Source of the DNA: an uncultured Clostridium sp.
GTDB taxonomy: Bacteria > Bacillota > Clostridia > TANB77 > CAG-508
Length of the DNA stretch: 8,790 nucleotides
Reading direction: 5' to 3'
Assembly: GCA_905203195.1 (NCBI GenBank)
Contig: CAJKVD010000021.1
Location: forward strand, 1-8,790
The position numbers and the translations under genes are program-made. Positions 6,920-8,790 of this stretch are shown in pieces (positions within the stretch are counted from its first letter, which is position 1; the number at the start of each line of letters is the position of its first letter). Below the pieces are notes generated by a model. It saw nothing but the letters and a program-made list of their open reading frames with translations, made no database searches and was not told the DNA's origin.

Positions 6920-6926
6920 CTCCTTA
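6920..6926 (-). promoter_or_regulatory. Overlapping stop/SD (TAAGGAG) coupling the membrane protein gene to rluD
   Basis: TAAGGAG on the - strand combines the TAA stop of the membrane-protein gene (6924-6926) with the AAGGAG SD (6920-6925) of the rluD-type gene. Eight bases then separate the SD from the TTG start. Ribosomes ending the first gene would be placed on the second SD. Confidence 0.75.
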
Positions 6927-8615
6927 ATTTCCTTCTTCTACACTTTCTTTATTTGCATTTAATCTTTCGTAAATTGTAAAATGTTCATCTTCATACAACT
7001 TCTTATAATTCGGATCTTTAGTCTTTTTAATAATCATATTCATTTTAGAATCTTTATAAGTTATTACATGTGTTATATTATATTTTTCAAATGTATCTTC
7101 ATAAAAAGTACCAATTGAAGAAGTATTTATAAAATCCATAAATATGTCTTCTTTTCCATTAAATTCCGGTGCATATAAATCTGCACGAGAATCAATAAAT
7201 ACAGGAATTCCTCTAAAGAGCATATAACTACCATAATTATACTCATTATAAAACCTAGCTTTTCCCAAATCAATATTATTCAAAATATAATCACAAGCTT
7301 GAACTGGATATGAACTACTATTTACAAACTTAGAATTCTTTTTTGGTATTGCTTGTTTATAACTAATAAATACTATAAAAACAATCAAAAAAACAGTAAC
7401 AACAGGAGTAGTAACCATCTTTAGCAATTTATCAGGATCAATCATATATTCTTTAAACGTTTGTGTAATCAGCCTTGTTAAAATTACTGTTCCAATAATT
7501 GCAAACATTGTTATTTGTCTTGCTGATGAAAACATTAAATAACACAATCCACCAACAAAAAATAAATCACTTAAACGAATTTTAGTCTTTAAAAACATTA
7601 AAATTGCTAAAAACAAAATTAATATACATATTGCTTCCTGACTATTTATTAATGTTAATGGCAAATGTTCATTAATATTTTTTACCGTATTTCCTATCAT
7701 TGTTTTATACAAATACGTATATGGTGTATCTCCTAATGGAGTCAATAATCCTGTAAAAATACAAATAATCATAACCAAAATTAAAAATTTTACATTCTTG
7801 TTTTTCACCATTTGTATTTTATATGCATTTTTCTGATTTTGTTCTCTTCTTATCTTCACCATTGAGACTTTTTCTTTATTTTTCTGTAAATCTTCCATAG
7901 CCTTTGCCAATTTATCATCAACATTTTTTAAATTCTTAGCCTTTTTCAAATACCTTATCCTAATTTCTAAAATAAACTTTTGAATTTTATTATATAATAC
8001 AACATCTATAATACATTCTATTAAATATTCACCTATATAAGGTAAAAACAAAACAAAATAAAATGGCCATACAGCAACATGAAGATTAGCAATTAAAATA
8101 GGAATTATAAATAACGGGATAACATACTTTATTTTTCCAGATTCCAAAAATTTTTCTATAAAATATACTGTCCAAATAAATAATATAAATGTTACCAATT
8201 GTGCTCTAGCAGCAATATATGGCTTTAAAACATACATAGCACCAATCGCTACTACAAAAGAAATTATCTTATTTTTAGTTAATTTTTCTGTAACTAAAAA
8301 CAATGAAATTCCCAATACACATGATAATAAGCATGTAACAACAAAAATCCCCATAAAACCAGTATTTGCATATAAATAATATGTTAGCAAATCATATAAC
8401 CAATGTGGATATGTATAACTCAAATTTTCATGCCATGAAAATGGATCTTTCATATCTACACCATATTTACTTATATGTTCACCAACTTTTATTGTGTAAT
8501 ATGTATCATTTTGCATAGTTACTGGCGAAATAGAAACACAAAATATTGATATTAAAACTATAGCCAAAATCATAAAAAAAGTTGGCTTTGAAATTTTTAA
8601 GAAAAATTTTTTCAT
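6924..8615 (-). CDS. Polytopic membrane protein, GT-C glycosyltransferase-like, function unknown
   Basis: This 563-residue protein has about ten hydrophobic segments (near 12-30, 84-108, 117-135, 138-155, 163-178, 181-200, 275-291, 328-343, 350-380, 402-420) and a soluble C-terminal domain from about 425. Several features recur in a broad, largely uncharacterised GT-C-like family: an acidic first extracellular loop (QNDTYYTIKVGEHI, then DPFSW and HWLYDLL), NLHVAVW, TPLGDTPYTYLY, SARQITMFAI, and a C-terminal domain with NEYNYGSYMLFRGIPVFIDSRADLY. D37 is where the catalytic Asp of GT-C enzymes would be. By analogy it may transfer sugar from a polyprenyl-phosphate donor on the outer face, but the substrate is unknown. 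Residues about 208-274 form a highly charged, Lys-rich, coiled-coil-like insertion between membrane segments. The ATG has an AAAGAGGT SD and a promoter at 8648-8676. It is the first gene of the operon with the two pseudouridine synthases. Confidence 0.75.
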   Translation of the reverse strand: MKKFFLKISKPTFFMILAIVLISIFCVSISPVTMQNDTYYTIKVGEHISKYGVDMKDPFSWHENLSYTYPHWLYDLLTYYLYANTGFMGIFVVTCLLSCVLGISLFLVTEKLTKNKIISFVVAIGAMYVLKPYIAARAQLVTFILFIWTVYFIEKFLESGKIKYVIPLFIIPILIANLHVAVWPFYFVLFLPYIGEYLIECIIDVVLYNKIQKFILEIRIRYLKKAKNLKNVDDKLAKAMEDLQKNKEKVSMVKIRREQNQKNAYKIQMVKNKNVKFLILVMIICIFTGLLTPLGDTPYTYLYKTMIGNTVKNINEHLPLTLINSQEAICILILFLAILMFLKTKIRLSDLFFVGGLCYLMFSSARQITMFAIIGTVILTRLITQTFKEYMIDPDKLLKMVTTPVVTVFLIVFIVFISYKQAIPKKNSKFVNSSSYPVQACDYILNNIDLGKARFYNEYNYGSYMLFRGIPVFIDSRADLYAPEFNGKEDIFMDFINTSSIGTFYEDTFEKYNITHVITYKDSKMNMIIKKTKDPNYKKLYEDEHFTIYERLNANKESVEEGN

Positions 8616-8647
8616 GCTATTACCTCTTTACCTTTTTGTTTTGATTT

Positions 8648-8676
8648 ATTATAACATGGCACCAAATAAAAATCAA
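8648..8676 (-). promoter_or_regulatory. Sigma-A extended -10 promoter of the membrane protein-rluD-rluB operon
   Basis: On the - strand there is TTGATT (8671-8676), 17 bases, then TATAAT (8648-8653) preceded by TGT, an extended -10. The expected start near 8641 leaves a leader of about 25 bases with the SD. It lies just after the hairpin at 8683-8719, a normal arrangement for a new transcription unit. Confidence 0.75.
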
Positions 8677-8677
8677 G

Positions 8678-8719
8678 AAAAAAGAAATCCATTAGAAATA
8701 TATATTCTAATAAATTTCT
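8678..8719 (-). terminator. AT-rich hairpin with T-tract, terminator of the upstream gene
   Basis: AGAAAT/ATTTCT (8683-8688 with 8714-8719) and ATTAGAA/TTCTAAT (8691-8697 with 8705-8711) stack across a 2x2 internal loop around a 7-base loop. On the - strand the 3' arm continues into TTTTT (8678-8682). It would end a - strand gene arriving from the right edge. The stem lacks G-C pairs, so its strength is uncertain. Confidence 0.55.
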
Positions 8720-8762
8720 CTTATAAAATAAATTATAAACAAATTTTATATGCATTTTTATA

Positions 8763-8790
8763 TTAAACAGCTTCTTTATTATCTCCAACT
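8763..8790 (-). CDS. Possible C-terminal end of a further - strand gene (partial)
   Basis: Reading in from the right edge on the - strand, one frame gives VGDNKEAV and then TAA (8763-8765). The stop is followed after 43 bases by a terminator-like hairpin, as expected for a gene end, and the codons look normal (GAT AAT AAA GAA GCT GTT). Eight codons are too few to name a product. A second frame is also open here, so this is only a suggestion. Confidence 0.3.

Noticed and set aside
8612..8790. A 58-codon open frame at the right edge, overlapping the membrane protein start by ATGA
   Set aside because: It crosses a terminator-like hairpin and a consensus promoter and its composition looks like translated AT-rich spacer; not listed as a gene.

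Overview
The window is very AT-rich, with A/T-ending codons, strong purine Shine-Dalgarno (SD) sites (AAAGGAGG, GGAGGG), consensus sigma-A promoters and short hairpin terminators. Together with oxygen-sensitive pyruvate formate-lyase and the MEP-pathway enzyme IspH, this points to a low-GC anaerobic Firmicute, most likely in the class Clostridia. TGA ends at least one convincing gene (position 4337-4339), so the genetic code is not Mycoplasma-like. The genes are ordinary chromosomal ones. No tRNA, rRNA, CRISPR array, insertion sequence or phage module is visible.

Left part (1-2315, + strand): the C-terminal two thirds of pyruvate formate-lyase (pflB, cut by the window edge), followed after 45 bases by its radical-SAM activase (pflA). 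This is the classic pflBA pair: PflA installs the glycyl radical on the Gly visible at 1461-1463 of PflB. A strong stem-loop at 2330-2371 lies between pflA and the convergent ispH and probably terminates both.

Middle part (2406-5134, - strand): in transcription order, a three-domain S1 RNA-binding protein, a winged-helix protein of uncertain function (C-terminal half resembling replication-relaxation/nuclease-fold proteins), and ispH. In many clostridia IspH and S1 domains are fused in one polypeptide; here they are separate genes with another gene between them. The S1 gene has its own good promoter (5165-5193). A hairpin sits after each of the first two genes, and the one after the S1 gene overlaps its stop codon and carries a distinctive GAACCAGTCCCC loop.

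Right part (5243-8615, - strand): a tight operon of a 563-residue polytopic membrane protein (GT-C glycosyltransferase-like, function unknown), an RluD-type pseudouridine synthase and an RluB/RsuA-type pseudouridine synthase. It is driven by a good extended -10 promoter at 8648-8676. Both pseudouridine synthases appear to start at TTG. The last 175 bases hold this promoter, a terminator-like hairpin and possibly the last eight codons of one more - strand gene.

The most interesting points are the unfused S1/ispH neighbourhood with its inserted winged-helix gene, the hairpin at 4308-4338, and the coiled-coil insertion in the membrane protein. I found no clear evidence for a wholly new system.
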